In this document: positions 12,207-24,448 of the stretch, one piece after another | Numbering within the stretch: position 1 is the stretch's first letter | Layout of the letters: each line of letters starts with the position of its first letter | Made by a program: the position numbers and the translations under genes | DNA from: Xenopus tropicalis | Taxonomy: Eukaryota > Chordata > Amphibia > Anura > Pipidae | NCBI RefSeq assembly: GCF_000004195.4 | Contig: NC_030683.2 | Span: forward strand, 74,991,764-75,055,763 | Direction: 5' to 3' | Length of the DNA stretch: 64,000 bases | The notes under the pieces: model-generated | Database searches by the model: none | What the model was told of the DNA's origin: nothing | The model's input: the letters and a program-made list of their open reading frames with translations, nothing else

Positions 12207-12715
12207 GGGGCACATTTACTAACCCACGAACGGGTCGAAATGAGTCCGATTGCGTTTTTTTGGTAATGATCGGTATTTTGCGTTTTTTTCGTATTTTTTG
12301 CGAATTTTTCGTTACCAATACGATTTTTGCGTAAAAACGCGAGTTTTTCATAGCCATTACGAAAGTTGCGTAAAATCTGGCGATTTTTCGTAGCGTTAAA
12401 ACTTACGCAAAAAGTTGCGCTTTTTTCGTAGCGTTAAAACTTACGCGAAACTTCGCACCTTTTAAGTTTTAATGCTACGAAAAAGGCGCAACTTTTCGCG
12501 TAAGTTTTAACGCTACAAAAAAATCGGGCGATTTTACGCAACTTTCATAATGGCTACGAAAAACTAGTGTTTTTACGCAAAAATCGTATTGGTAACGAAA
12601 AATTCGTAAAGACGCCGAAAAAATCGCAAAAAATACGAAAAAGTCGCAAAATGTTCGTTTTCAAGTCGGAACTTTTCCAATTCGGGTCGGATTCGTGGGT
12701 TAGTAAATCAGCCCC
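12207..12715. mobile_element. Long palindromic MITE (GGGGCACATTTACTAA type)
   Basis: The left end GGGGCACATTTACTAACCCA and the right end TTAGTAAATCAGCCCC are inverted. The arms are rich in TACGAAAAA units. It lies directly against the preceding MITE. Flanks TAT and TAA differ in the third base. Confidence 0.8.
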
Positions 12716-13490
12716 TAAGAGTGCAAGAGTCTATTCTACATACAACACTGCCCGTGTTTAGCAGCACTGTGGTGGTGGCCAAGGAATGCCCCCCTAGCTT
12801 GCTCATCTATCTGATATGAAGGCTAGGCAATGCCGGGGGCTGCAAGGGGCAGGAAAGCCCTTAACTTACGGTACATACTTTATGTACTAAGCAGCTTTGT
12901 GAGAATGTTGCACTCTGCACCTTCAAATAAATTTTAATCTGGCTGTATGGCACATGGGTAAAATTTGTAATTGAGTTTGGGGCAGTAGTAAATAGACCCT
13001 CAAAAGTTGTATTTCTTCACAATTTCTGTTTGCTAGACAAAGTGGTATAAATTGTGTGAACTTTTATGTACTGACGTCTTGTTATTATCATGTATGCAAT
13101 GTCCAGCTGCCATTGCTTTAATGTAATCCAGTTGCAAAACTATTTCATTTCTGTGCCATTATTTACACATTTGTAGTGGAAAATACTGTATGTAGCTGTT
13201 ATGGGCCTAGATGACTATTTTGCCTTTCAGCAGATTAAATAATAATTTAAAAAGTGTGTGTATTGGTTAAAGGATTTGTTTTGCCTGAAGTGTTCACCTT
13301 CCAATTGATGTAAAGAATTATATTAATTATTTTCCTGTGTTTCAATGTATAGAAACTGGTAAACAGCATGAAAAACATTGCAGTAACTGTGTTGACCTCC
13401 TATTAGTAAAGTTTGTAAAACAGCAATTGCAATTATGGAACACATGTTTAATAATGAAGTTAAGCTGCTTTCGTTTATTTCAAATTTTAG

Positions 13491-13533
13491 GTCTTTACCG
13501 GTTTGCGAGTGAAGATACCATAATAAAGCACAG
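13491..13533 (+). CDS. robo3: robo3 exon w4: 43-bp micro-exon with CC0-like tyrosine
   Basis: A very short exon (CAAATTTTAG acceptor, CACAG|GTAAGTG donor; phase 1 in, phase 2 out) encodes SLYRFASEDTIIKHR. It lines up without gaps with Robo1 VTYQRGGEAVSSGGR, the CC0 segment, so the CC0 tyrosine appears kept while the residues around it differ. In Robo1 the CC0 tyrosine is a reported phosphorylation site; that use here is inference. Compared with Robo1 the exon lacks the preceding FTFTPT segment. The assignment rests on frame continuity, strong splice sites and position between the membrane exon and the PWL exon. Confidence 0.72.
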
Positions 13534-14350
13534 GTAAGTGTGTGAATGTTTTCATACCCCTAATAATGACAAGCATGCTTCCTGGCAGCTTTATTCCTAT
13601 CACTGACTGAACTCTTATGGGATTATACTATAAGAGGGCTATAGGTGGACACATGCATTTTTGTAGCTAACCTGAGACAATGTTCTGATTGTACGCTCTA
13701 ACCAGCAGGGACCCTCTTCCGGCTTGTATAATATTTGTGTTTGGAAGTATGCACTCTTATGTGGCATACTCTTATATTTTACAACAGGGGGTGCATTATT
13801 TCCTATAATTACCTCTTAATATTTTCATTACACAACTACAAAGTTATAATAAAGTAATGGTTTATTGTCCCTTTAAAGGCAAATGGCACACCAGGTGGAT
13901 TTTTTTTAGCAATCACTGTGAAAGGTTTCAACTGTGATAAAAGTCATAATTTCCATTTCCCTTTAGATATTAATAGACACATCTACCAGAAATGGCAGTA
14001 TTAACAGTATAACATACATGATCAATAATGTTTATTGGATTTTACAGTTTTTTTCTCCATGGTATCACAGGGGTAGTATTGAGTAGCAAAAATGTTTTTA
14101 TGTTTAACTATTAAGCACACACACATATCCCATCCTATAGTGAAAGGTAAGAGAAAATTGAAATAGTTCCCTTAGGGTAATGTACGTGTGCTCTAAAATG
14201 ATGTTTCTATAGAGGTGAAAACCATTTTATAAATAGGCAGAATGGCTGTGCCTCTTAGAAATGGGATTGTTTTTATAACTCAGATTGTATTCTGAAAAAT
14301 ATTTCCTCATAATCGAATGTTATTTGTTCAAATGTGTTAACTTCTGAATT

Positions 14351-14440
14351 ACACTATATGGTCAAAAGTATGTGGACACCCATTCCAATTAATGGAACTG
14401 GATATTTAAGGATCATTGCTGTCTGGAGAGCGATGTAAAG
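14351..14440. mobile_element. Tc1/mariner terminal fragment
   Basis: TACACTATATGGTCAAAAGT followed by ATGTGGACACCCATTCC is the familiar start of a vertebrate Tc1-like transposon. No matching second end or transposase is visible nearby, so only one end remains. Confidence 0.7.
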
Positions 14441-14452
14441 GATATTGAAAGT

Positions 14453-14716
14453 AGGGGCGGGCCAAGCCGTCCGGGCGCCCTAGGCAACCCGGTCGGCCAC
14501 CTGGCCCGCCCCGCCCCCTCCGTTGGCGCTCATGCGCAGTTCGGGGGGGGGGTGCGATGCCGTGGGTCATTGCCCCCGCCGCTTGTCATTAGCGGCGGGG
14601 GCAATGGCAAAGTAGGGGAACTAGGGGTAGGCAGCAGAGGCTTCTGCCTGGTTCCCCCTAATCATTGCGCCCTAGGCAGCTGCCTCTTCTGCCTACCCCT
14701 AGTTCCGGCCCTGATT
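14453..14716. mobile_element. GC-rich MITE with CCTAGGCA ends
   Basis: GCGCCCTAGGCAACC near the left and CGCCCTAGGCAGCTGCC...CTACCCCTAGTTCCGGCCC at the right, with an internal GCCCCCGCCGC / GCGGCGGGGGC stem. A worn relative lies at about 25935-26155 (GCCTAGGGTGCAA, GTGGCCGGCCAGGTTGCCTGG). A short piece is at about 34515-34570. Confidence 0.55.
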
Positions 14717-16902
14717 GAAAGCGCTGAGGGACTGGGGAGCGAGCAATATGCAAATGACCTCCCACAAGGGGTTAACTTACCCAATCTTTTTTCCCGCACA
14801 GAACTGCGTATAGCATAGGGTCTCCTTTCCCTCCTCCTTCTCTGACTTCCTTGCTCCCTGCCTCTTCCGCCCTGCTGCTCCCGCGTATCACTTCCTCTCC
14901 TCCGCTGCTGCAACCAGAGTCGCATCTCCATCCCACCCTGTTCTGGTTTTCAATTTAAAAAAAAAAATAAAATTCTTGTATAGGCCATTGTGTCGTCAGA
15001 CTCGTTGATAAAATTGTCACAGCAAATGGTGGGTGATAGACCTTGGCCATTTAATTTCTGGTGTTCTGGTGTCTGTTACATGCTGGCATTCGGTTATAAA
15101 ACATTTATACGTTTATTAAGATGTGTTGGTACTTGTGGAAAAACAGATGGCAAGGACTAATGAGTTTTTTCTAATAAAGCTGTGACCGACCTGCACCCCA
15201 CTTATACATGTCCTGGTGTTTTTTCTCACTTGGTTTAGTTATTCAGGTTTAGGAAGGGAGGGAACAAGTCTCCACAGTCTCAGGTTCCACTGCATCACCC
15301 AATGATGTTCTTGACAATTCCCTGCTTTCTACTTTGTGGCAACATTTTTTAGCGTAACAGTTCTTGTGTAAGCTAAAGTTATTGTTAGAAAAAGTTGAAT
15401 GGAAGTAATCCTTCCTTAAAAAGGAAAAACCGATGAGAGCATTTTGTGGAAAGGACAGTTACTAGAGGAATCGTAATCATGCACCCTACGCTATGCTAAG
15501 GCTTTTTCATTGCCAGTCTCTTTTCTCTGCCCATCCCTTAGCAGCACAAACGGTTTGTTCTTTGGATAATATTTTTATTGTTTTGTGTACAGTTTATAGA
15601 TGAAAGACATAATCTTGCCAAAAATGAATTAGCTTTTTATTTGCCTTAACTGTAACGTTATATTATAGACTGTAAATAGTAATGAATTGAATATGCATTT
15701 TATAGGGAAGCAACAAATTAAAATGAAGCAGTGGGATTGGATTGTGGCAAGGCGATTTAACTGCTATAAAATTGTTTTATCTCAGCTATTCCTCACCTTG
15801 ATAAGGCTCATTTGAGTTTGTCCTTCACAGAGGATATAAATTTTAATTTCAGGAGATAAACTGCAAGCTGTATTTTAAATGACACCCTTTTTTAAATGTA
15901 ATGTAAAGTCTAAGCAGCTAAAAGGCAATCAAGCAAAATTCACATACATTATTTGGCACTGGCTTGTGACACCAAAATATACAAGCACTTTATAGAGATT
16001 ATTTCTGCTTGTCCAGCATCTAAGTAAAATAATTTTGGCAGCAACATTACTACTTGTATCTGCTATCTCCTTCCCCCCCCATTCTATTCAATTCATCATT
16101 CTGCAACCCCTTTATTTTTTTCATTCTGCAACCTCTTCTTCTCATTTTTTCTACTCTCCTGGAACTTTTTCCTAAGCTGTCTCCCCTACCTCACGTACTT
16201 TCTCCCCTTTATGCACCCTTTGCCCTTCTGCTTTTTATTTTTCTTGTCTTTATTTTTAGGTTATATTATTCTTTGCCTTATCAAATTGGTATTTTCTATA
16301 TCTATTTTATGTTGTTGATCCTACTCCTCATGCAAACACTGGGAATTCTTACTTAGGAACAAAGTTATTTCCCTGTACTAAGCACAAATCAGCTGGCAAA
16401 TGTGATGTATACCATTTGATATTTATATACCATTTTATATAGTGCTTATTACAGTGTTTCTTATTACAGTGTTGTTTTGCTCTTTCTTTTTTTTTTGTTG
16501 GCTCTGTGAAGTCTTTCAAATATAAGTCTACATTTACACTTCAGTTGCCTTCTAGAAAAAGGTTCACAAATGGTACCACATACTTTACTGTGCTCTCCTT
16601 TTCTAATATAGAACTACAGAAACTATTATTTTTAAAATCTATGTATGCTTGATTGTATATAGCTAATTTTTCCTTTAAAGCATTCCAGTCTGAGTAGTAA
16701 TAACTGTAAAAATGCCTCAGTACTTATTTAGGCAAAATGTATCAAATTCCTCAAAACATTTTTCTGTTTTCCTTTTTTCTCTTGTGCAGTTTTATTTTGT
16801 GTCAGAATTACAGACCACTGTACTATCCATGCAGGTTTTACAAAATTTATAGCAGCTGCTTTGAACATTAGTACAGAAACCTGTGCTTCTTTTATCAAAC
16901 AG

Positions 16903-17042
16903 GATGGACATTAGTGATTCCCCATGGCTTTCACACACATGGAAATCCGCCTCCTGCTCGCGAAACTACAGCAGCACAATCAGTATGAACAGCCAATTAC
17001 TGTGGTCTGAAACTAAAGACACGGCAGATTTCCATAAATCAA
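16903..17042 (+). CDS. robo3: robo3 exon w5: cytoplasmic PWL segment
   Basis: The 140-bp exon (TTTATCAAACAG acceptor, A|GTAAGTTC donor; phase 2 in, phase 1 out) encodes 46 residues beginning MDISDSPWLSHTWK. The PWLxxTW core is the same as in Robo1 (QPWLADTWP) and human Robo3 (YPWLADSWP). The rest is serine- and asparagine-rich and not recognisable as a folded domain, as expected of the disordered Robo tail. The internal ATG is not a start; it follows directly from the split arginine codon. Confidence 0.87.
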
Positions 17043-17539
17043 GTAAGTTCAAACATCCCAAAGATAATAATCAGTAATATTTTTGTGCATAGGTCACTGC
17101 ATAGCCATAAAGATAGGTGTTTGTTGTCTGTTTTTAGAGTACTTGGCCATATCTTAAAACACATAATATATTTGCTATATCTTTATTTATTTAGTGCTAC
17201 CACATGTATATACTATACATTTTCAGGGAACAAGCACTGAATAAATACATATAAATACTCAGTTATAAATATTAATGTTAAGAGGCACAGGAGGAAGTAG
17301 GCTCCAAACGTGCAGAGTTTACAATCTTAAACCTCTTTGCACCTTCACTTACAACACAAGCATAAACAGCAGTATGTGGCTCATCTTGAACAAATTTACA
17401 CTGGTAATAACCTTTTATAAATGTTTTATTTTATGTATTTATCCTTTACAAGTATTAAGCAAATAATTTTTAATGATGTTGCTGCATATATGGGCTGATT
17501 TTGGGGATATCCAACCAACAGGGCCATGGGAAAGTTGGT

Positions 17540-17606
17540 ACATTGTACAGCGCTGCGGAATATGTTGGCGCTTTATAAATAAATGTTAATAATAATAATA
17601 ATAATA
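17540..17606 (+). repeat. LINE/SINE 3' tail with (AAT)n
   Basis: ACAGCGCTGCGGAATATGTT followed by GGCGCTTTATAAATAAATG and an (ATA)n run. This tail is common in amphibian and fish L2-type LINEs and their SINEs. Only the tail remains. Confidence 0.65.
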
Positions 17607-17692
17607 CATATTAGCCACACTATAATTGCCACATTGCACACATCAGCTAGTCAGTTGGATCTCTAGGCAGGATATGATCCCATGCAAACATT

Positions 17693-17897
17693 AAAGAGCA
17701 GATTTATGAAGTTTTACAGCTCACTACAGAAAAACTTACCCACTTTCTATTCATTCATAAGGAATTTTTAGAAGTGTATTTATCAGTGGGTGAAAGTTAA
17801 AGTTTATCACTTATAAAAATCCCATAGGAATAAACAGAAAGTGGTCGAGTTTTTCTGTAGTGAGCTCTAATTTAGCACTTTCATAAATCTGCCCCTA
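17693..17897. mobile_element. Palindromic MITE
   Basis: GCAGATTTATGAA...CTCACTACAGAAAAACTT at the left is mirrored by GTTTTTCTGTAGTGAGCTC...TTCATAAATCTGC at the right. Confidence 0.75.
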
Positions 17898-18310
17898 TGT
17901 TTTCTGTCTTACATTAGCCCACCTTTCCCTTTCAAAAGGTCACTTTTGTTGTTCTTTACAGTGCAATGATCTAGTGGTGTAATCTAACAGTTGTAAATGC
18001 AGTGCAGCAGTGCCTAGTCATAACTGGAAAGTACTATACTGGTAGGGAAACAAGAGCTGGTCAAACATGGAGTGAACCATTAAATAGAGGAAACAGTAGT
18101 GATGTAGTCTGTAGGCTAGCAAATATAGAACAATGCAAGACATAAACTTATAGTCAATTTAGACAAATTGCAATTCAAACAAGACAGAGGAAGAGGATGG
18201 TGACTAGAGAAAACAGAAACCAGAACAGGATTTAGCTATCAGGTGTTAAAAACTAAGATGCTAAGATGCACAGCAACAAATCTGGCTACAAGGATCTTGT
18301 TTAGCTATTA

Positions 18311-18563
18311 GGGTTGCCAACTGAACTGTTTTTCAATGGCCTAGCTATTACAATATCAGCCAAGACTGGGCCGGTATCACAGATTTTTTTTCTGCTCCGA
18401 TATTCACCAAATTCTGTTTTTTTTTACGTCCCTGCCAGCCTGGCTTTGCCACTTTGACATCACTGCTACACCCTATGACATCACCACTCCTCCCATTTAC
18501 GTCACTGCTAGTGGTCCTGCCTGCTGCCATGCTAGTATAGATTTTATAAAAAGGTGGCAACCC
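18311..18563. mobile_element. MITE with GGGTTGCCA ends
   Basis: GGGTTGCCAACTG at the left and GGTGGCAACCC at the right form the terminal inverted repeat, flanked by TTA and TAA. The interior carries several GACATCAC/GACGTCAC-like blocks. Confidence 0.7.
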
Positions 18564-19323
18564 TAAGAGCTACTGAACAATGAACAAAGAGTGAGCTTTA
18601 GTTGGCAGCACCTAGAAAGTATTAGCAGGGTAGTAGGGTTGTCTGTTTGTCTATGCTAGTAGGAGCCAGTAGAAGGGTTCCCCCCAGCCTTGTGTATATA
18701 TACATTGTGCTACAGTGTCTGGGAAAACTGTAGAGGGAGGTTACATATCCCCAGAATGCTTTATGAGACCCAACATATAAGAAGAATAACAGAGGCTGTG
18801 TATAGTCAGTCAACTAGTACAGGGGCTGTGAGTGATACGTCATACCCTGGGGGAGCTGTCTGGCATGAGAAACAATAAGTAGGAAGTCAGTAAGGTACGT
18901 GCTTAAATAGGGCAATTGAAAAGGCTTCTGAGCCAAGTCTGTAAAAACTTGATACATGGCCTAACTGCCAAACTGTAGCTAGGACTTTGCTGCATAGAGA
19001 AAGACCAATTTAGCCAGTCTGCCAGTGAACCAAGCTGTTCTGCTTAATGAGATGCTCTGTTTCCATTTACTTCTCTGTTGTGAATAAAATAGACCAATTT
19101 CTTTTCACAGTTACCCATGTAGCTTTACTTTGAGAAGTTATTGCCAAGGTTACTATCTGAGTGACTCTCCAAAACATATATACATAATATTATCATTTTT
19201 ATATTCACTTTGTATAATTGATTTGCACTTGACTTCTTTATTTGCACATAGCACATTTAGTAATACACACTACTGGTTGATTGATCCATGGAGCTACACT
19301 ACTAATTTACTATGCTAATCTAG

Positions 19324-19345
19324 TATGTATATATATATATATATA
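19324..19345 (+). repeat. (TA)n microsatellite followed by a T-run
   Basis: Alternating TA after AGTATGTA, ending in a run of T (to about 19358). Confidence 0.85.
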
Positions 19346-20884
19346 TTTTTTTTTTTTAAAGAACACTTTGATAAATATAGTATAGTTTCAATATATACAT
19401 TCATTTGTGAACCAGTGAACCAAGACAGGTTCTCTTTATAGAGCTAAATTTATCTAGGAGTCAGGGCTTATGTCTTTCTAATGTCTTTAGAGAGAATAAA
19501 ACAACCATATAACAGAGGGCATTTTATATGTTCCTAAAAAACATCAGATAAAAATGAATACTTCTCTCAGAAAGCGCAGAGTCTCTCAGGGGATACGAAA
19601 TGGAGCTAGTTGATGAGATATATTCGAGAATACTGGCAGGCAGGTGTTGCATGTAATTTTCATGCCTGGGTTCCTACTTTATGTACTTAATGAACCCTAA
19701 AGCATCAGTATTTAAACATTAATATGCCTAAGAGTATTCAGTCAGTAAACCAAATGTAAATGAACCATAAAATTTTAATTAAATTAAAGAATATAACATT
19801 TGATAAACTGAAAAATATTTAGCTGCTGTGAAGTCTGTGAACAGTTGCAACATCATGAGATAAATATGAGGTTTGTCGTGTAATGGTCAAGCATCACTTA
19901 ACTTAACATGGGTATGCAGATGGCAATTAGCATTTACATTGCAGATAATGACTATGAGATGAGACATGTGATTTGGGTACTTTTCCCCATTATGATTTAA
20001 AGAAATATCTCAATGTCACACTATGGGGACATGTGGTGTCACATGGTGTACACATTCAGCCAAATGTAATCTTTTCGGTGCTGGAAGATTGATCAGTTGC
20101 AATAGTTTTTGGTGGTTTTGTATGATAACAAACTATTTTATGTATCAGCAATAAAAAATGTAAAACTTGAAATCGATTACTGTTTGTCAGTTGTATAGCA
20201 AATTTAAATTGTACTTAGGCTACATGTGAATTTTTTGTAAAAAGTTTTGGAAAAATTATCCAGTAAGAAGTTTTATTAAACAAACTGTTTGCACTGGTGC
20301 AAATAATGACACATGCAATTGTGGGTGCATAAAACTAATAGTAAATAACCAATAATGAACCACATTCAATTAAGCTGGCCATACACCGAAAGATTTGCTT
20401 GGTTGGCAAGGTGACCAAACACGTGGATATTTTCCTGATCTTTTATGGTACATCAGCAATTTTTATCTGCCCTGTCGGCTCATGTATGGTCACCTTTAGA
20501 TGGGAAGTCTTTGCAAGGACCAAACATGGAGTAGCTTTAATCTTCCTGTTTGTCCTGTTTAGCTCAAGAAATAACAAAAGAATAGTAGAGGAAAAGATAG
20601 AAGTAAAACAGTAGGCAAAACATTTGTTCAGCACAAGCCCTATTCACTAAATATACTGTCCCTTTAATGATTTAATGCAATTGTGCAGCTAGTTCTCCCC
20701 TCAAAGATCTGCCATTTTCAATGATGTTGTGGAGGGCAGAAGTAAGCTGGAATGTATGAAGAAAGCTGGCTCTAGTAATAAAGGGGAAGGAATATTAAAA
20801 AGGAAAGACGGATCTTTCTGGCAGTACTCTACATGCTGAATTGTTTGTTGTTTGCCTTGTGTTAGGATTTGGCATGTGCTAGAC

Positions 20885-21343
20885 CAGAGGTGGCCAGACT
20901 TTGTCACCCTGTGATCTACTCTTGCCACCTGGCCTCCATATAGCCGAATAGTGCGACATCTATCATTTGGCGCAATAAGCAAGAAAAAGTATCAATCGGT
21001 GTTTAACAAATACACATAGGAATATATAAATGCAGTGCCAAATTCACATTTATTGCCCAAATAATGTAGTAGTTTTTACTTCCCTTCTTCTTGACCCACT
21101 TTGTAGTCTGCACACAGAAATATATAGAAAGTAGGAACAAGTATATACAGCGGCCCGGTGGGGGCAATCTTCTATACTGGGATGAAACTACAAAGATGGA
21201 TGGCTTGAGCATCCACACTCTAAAGCTCCAGTATGCTGGGGGGAAAAGTGGCAGGTGTCATCCCACGGCATTCCACCTCAAGGTCTACCAGAAACTTTAA
21301 AGTGATCTGCTGGTAGACCGTGATCTACCTTTTGGGCACCCCG
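20885..21343. mobile_element. hAT-type non-autonomous element
   Basis: Left CAGAGGTGGCCAGACTTTG and right CTTTTGGGCACCCCG are imperfect inverse copies. Both ends carry GTGATCTAC / GTAGACCGTGATC motifs. The flanks TGCTAGAC and TGCTAAAG agree in six of eight bases, fitting an old 8-bp hAT duplication. Confidence 0.65.
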
Positions 21344-23581
21344 TGCTAAAGTGAGTGGACAGAGGGAGTGTGTGTGTCAGGGACTATGGAAAATCCAGAG
21401 GAAAGAGGAAAGTACATATGATTTCAGAAAAGTCCACATAGAAAATATTTTTTCTTTTCTAAAATAAGTATAAAATGAATTCAGGAGCAGTCTTGTCAGA
21501 CCTAACCAGAGCTGCAACTGTGCCCAGAAAACAACATTACAGTTTTCTCTTTGGCTTTTCACCTTTCTCTCAAAATTACTATAAAGATGCCTGGGCATTT
21601 CCTATTAGAATATACACATCCACACAAAGCAAAAGACGTTGCCCATTTTTAATAGATACAGTAACTCAGGGTTATGGCCTGGGTTACTATGCCTATTTTG
21701 CCACATAGATACCACAATTGTGTCACCTCATTCAGCTTAATGTGTTTGGATGGTTGTGATTCAAAATGCAATACTTGATCTAAATATCAACCCTGTGAAA
21801 AGCAATCAGCCACCAACACAAAGGCACCTATTTATTAATAATTTTTTTTGTATCAAACTTCAAAAATGCAATGCATTAGCATCAATAAATCCAGGAATAA
21901 TTGTGCAAATATGTTATCATTTAAAAACTTACATTGATTACAGGATGCTCAGCCTTACACATCAGGGAATCTACATTTTGCAGAGCAATATTGCTTTATT
22001 CATGTAGATTAAAAATGTAAAATAGCATCTGGTTTAATTTAAAAAAAAAATCCAGCTTCTTTTGATGCATGGAATAGAACACAAATCTCTGTTTTAATTA
22101 TATGCCATTAATAATATTTGAAGTCTCTTATTGGATATCTTGTTCATCAACAACAAAATTGCTTTACGTATAGAAGTGGCATATAATTATGTGAGTAAGG
22201 AATTCATGCCAGCTCTGCAATTATGCACCACACATACACCTCTCTGTGATGAGACAGGTTTGTTAGTGCCCATGTGCTTAAGTTGCAAAACCTTTAATTG
22301 AGGTCAAAACCTCAAGTCATTCATGAGCCTACATTTGGAATGCATTCTCTGTTTTAGCTCCAACAAAACTTGAAGTTTAAAGCATGGTATATAAATCACT
22401 CTCCTTTAATCCCCTTTGCTACTTAGAACTGTTACCAGTTAAAATAATGTATGGGATTACTCAGGGATGCACAATGTAATTGCTCTTTCCAGTGTAATAC
22501 ACTGCTGACAGTTGCATTTTAGTCAGTAGTGCAGTCATACGTTGCTGAGAATTATATAACCTCTCAGTATTCCACTGCCAATGTGAACTATTTGAAGTTT
22601 TATGGAGAAATGTATAAAAGGGCAAATATGCAGAAAAGCAGCAAATGCAGACAAAAAGAAAACAGAAGTTAACAAATATATTTTTTTAAGCAGTATTTGT
22701 TGGTCCCTTTCTGTATATTGAAAGTTGCTTAAAATTAAATTTTCTTTCTTTAAGCAAAATATTGTTTGGTGGACACTCCATTTAAATTGTGCATGCTGTG
22801 AGAAAAGAGGAGGTTAATCCTCTTAAAATGGCAAGACGTAAGCCCTCAATTTTTTAACTAAAATGACATTTATTGGTATCAGTCTAAGGAACACTGGGTC
22901 ATGGTTAAGTAAAGAATGACTTCTGGGGCTGAAGGTTATATTTCCACTCATGCACCTGTAAAATTCCATACACAATTAGAGAGGTTATTTGATGGTTAGT
23001 ATAGCCCAACATTACTGCTCCATTCAGTTTGTTAGTCAAACCTACATTTAGAAGTTGAGATGGAAGATTCTAAAACCTTAAGGGGTATATTTCATATTTC
23101 AGAGTGCAGTTTTCTGATGCTATTTGCCATGTGTTTTTTCTCAACATTTGTTTTACATAATTCCCTCATCATATAATTCCATCATAATTTCAGCTGTGAA
23201 ATTTGACACATACTAAGTTCAAAACTACGTGATTATGTAATTTATTTCCTGCCAGGCATGAAAACATTATTAACATGGGTTCATTTGATGCAAGTCTTTT
23301 GCACCTATTGAAGTAGCCTGCTGTGGGAACCCTAGAATTACCACCTGACAGTGACTTAAAAAGGCTAATTTGTAACCACAAATGCAAGTGCATAGGGGGC
23401 ACAATAGCTGGTGCATATATTATTATTTATATAGTGCCATCAATTTATGCAGCGCTTATTGACGTTGTTTGTTAAAAATACTTGAGTCCAAACTTGGTGT
23501 GAAGCCACAACTATGCTGGAAATAATGCTGCATCATAAAACTTTGAAAATGGCTTCTTGAAAACTGCACTTTGTACACTAA

Positions 23582-23913
23582 GGGGGAGATTTATTAAGAC
23601 ACGAACACTTGGAGCGTTCATTCGAATGTTCTAAGCGTACTTTTGCAGATTTTTTTGCGCTTGCGCGACTTTTTCATACGCCCGCACAACTTTTTCGTAC
23701 GCTTGCATGAAAAATTCGGAAAGGTTCTGCCACTGTTTACAATCGTTCGGTATGAAAATTTTGTGACTTTTGGATCGCCAATACGATATTATCATGACTA
23801 ATACGATTTTTTCGTAAGCATTTTTGTGACATTTGTGATCTTCAGAAATTATCGTATCCAATCCGAATCTTTCCCATTCGGGATTCGAACTCGTGTTTTA
23901 ATGAATCGGCCCC
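23582..23913. mobile_element. Palindromic MITE with exact TAA duplication
   Basis: GGGGGAGATTTATTAAGACA...GAAC at the left is mirrored by GTTTTAATGAATCGGCCCC at the right. TAA lies on both sides (23579-23581 and 23914-23916). It ends 190 bp before exon w6. Confidence 0.8.
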
Positions 23914-24103
23914 TAAGCCTGGAGAGGAAATACTTGGAAATATAAATGTTACCTATGGTATAAAAAATTTTAATAATGTGATTGTATAAAACTGTAACAC
24001 TCTCCCTGTGTTACTGGAGGCTTTACGGGGGGGCACAGAATATTACGTACATGCAACAAACCTTTGTTTAATACTTGATAAAGGATTTTTTTTTTTTTAT
24101 CAG

Positions 24104-24448
24104 CAATGTCGTTTGAGCGCAAAAGTGAGGGTAGTCGAAGCCAGATTATTCCGCTGGTGCCAGACAGCAACAGCTTGTATGGAACAATGTATGTCGACCT
24201 TCCAGGAAAAGATATGACCACATTTCAGCGTCTGCCTTCTGACAAATCTCAAGGCATGGGGAGGCATTTTAAAACTCCTGACCCTCTAGGATTGCTTCAT
24301 CACAGGCCATTGCCATCATATTTGAATGATTTCAGTGGCAGCAATGATATGAATGGAGGAACTAGAAGCAAGTTGCCATGGCAACCAAATATTAACAATA
24401 ATCCTGATATCTCATTTAAGGACTCATGGAGCAAAAACTGCAAGAAAG
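24104..24448 (+). CDS. robo3: robo3 exon w6: cytoplasmic exon at the CC1 position, motif missing
   Basis: The 345-bp exon follows a T-rich tract and TTATCAG, and ends AAG|GTAATG (phase 1 in and out). It encodes about 115 residues. SNSLYGTMYVDLPGKDMTTF aligns with Robo1 ESTVYGDVDL...EMKTF and with human Robo3 GEGPVYSTIDPAGEELQTF. Further on, SNDMNGG followed by LPWQP aligns with Robo1 NNMNNG...HWKP. Between these, where Robo1 has the CC1 tyrosine motif PYATTQ, this exon has LHHRPLPSYLNDF, so CC1 is not conserved. Loss of CC1 is a hallmark reported for Robo3. The ATG at 24106 lies two bases after the acceptor and is internal. Confidence 0.9.

Larger units (their letters stand above)
9223..13490 (+). 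other. Intron w3-w4
   Basis: Contains a MITE at 10999-11349 and two abutting MITEs at 12031-12203 and 12207-12715. 9223-10990, 11350-12020 and 12716-13490 show no recognisable gene or element. Confidence 0.7.
13534..16902 (+). other. Intron w4-w5
   Basis: Contains a Tc1-type end (14351-14440) and a GC-rich MITE (about 14453-14716). Unclassified GC-rich sequence follows, ending in an A-run near 14956, which could be a retrocopy tail. I recognise nothing in 13534-14350 and 14990-16902 beyond pyrimidine-rich tracts near 16060-16260. Confidence 0.65.
17043..24103 (+). other. Intron w5-w6
   Basis: Seven kilobases with a LINE/SINE-type tail (17540-17606), MITEs at 17693, 18311, 20885 and 23582, a TA microsatellite (19324-19345) and a fragment starting like a MITE (20371, GCTGGCCATACACCGAAAGA). 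18564-20370 (except the TA run) and 21350-23420 show nothing recognisable. 23425-23465 resembles a SINE/LINE tail (TATAGTGCCATCAATTTATG). Confidence 0.65.

Noticed and set aside
14720..14975. GC-rich stretch ending in an A-run, considered as a promoter or retrocopied gene
   Set aside because: No protein or RNA gene was recognised and no target duplication was found; left unclassified.
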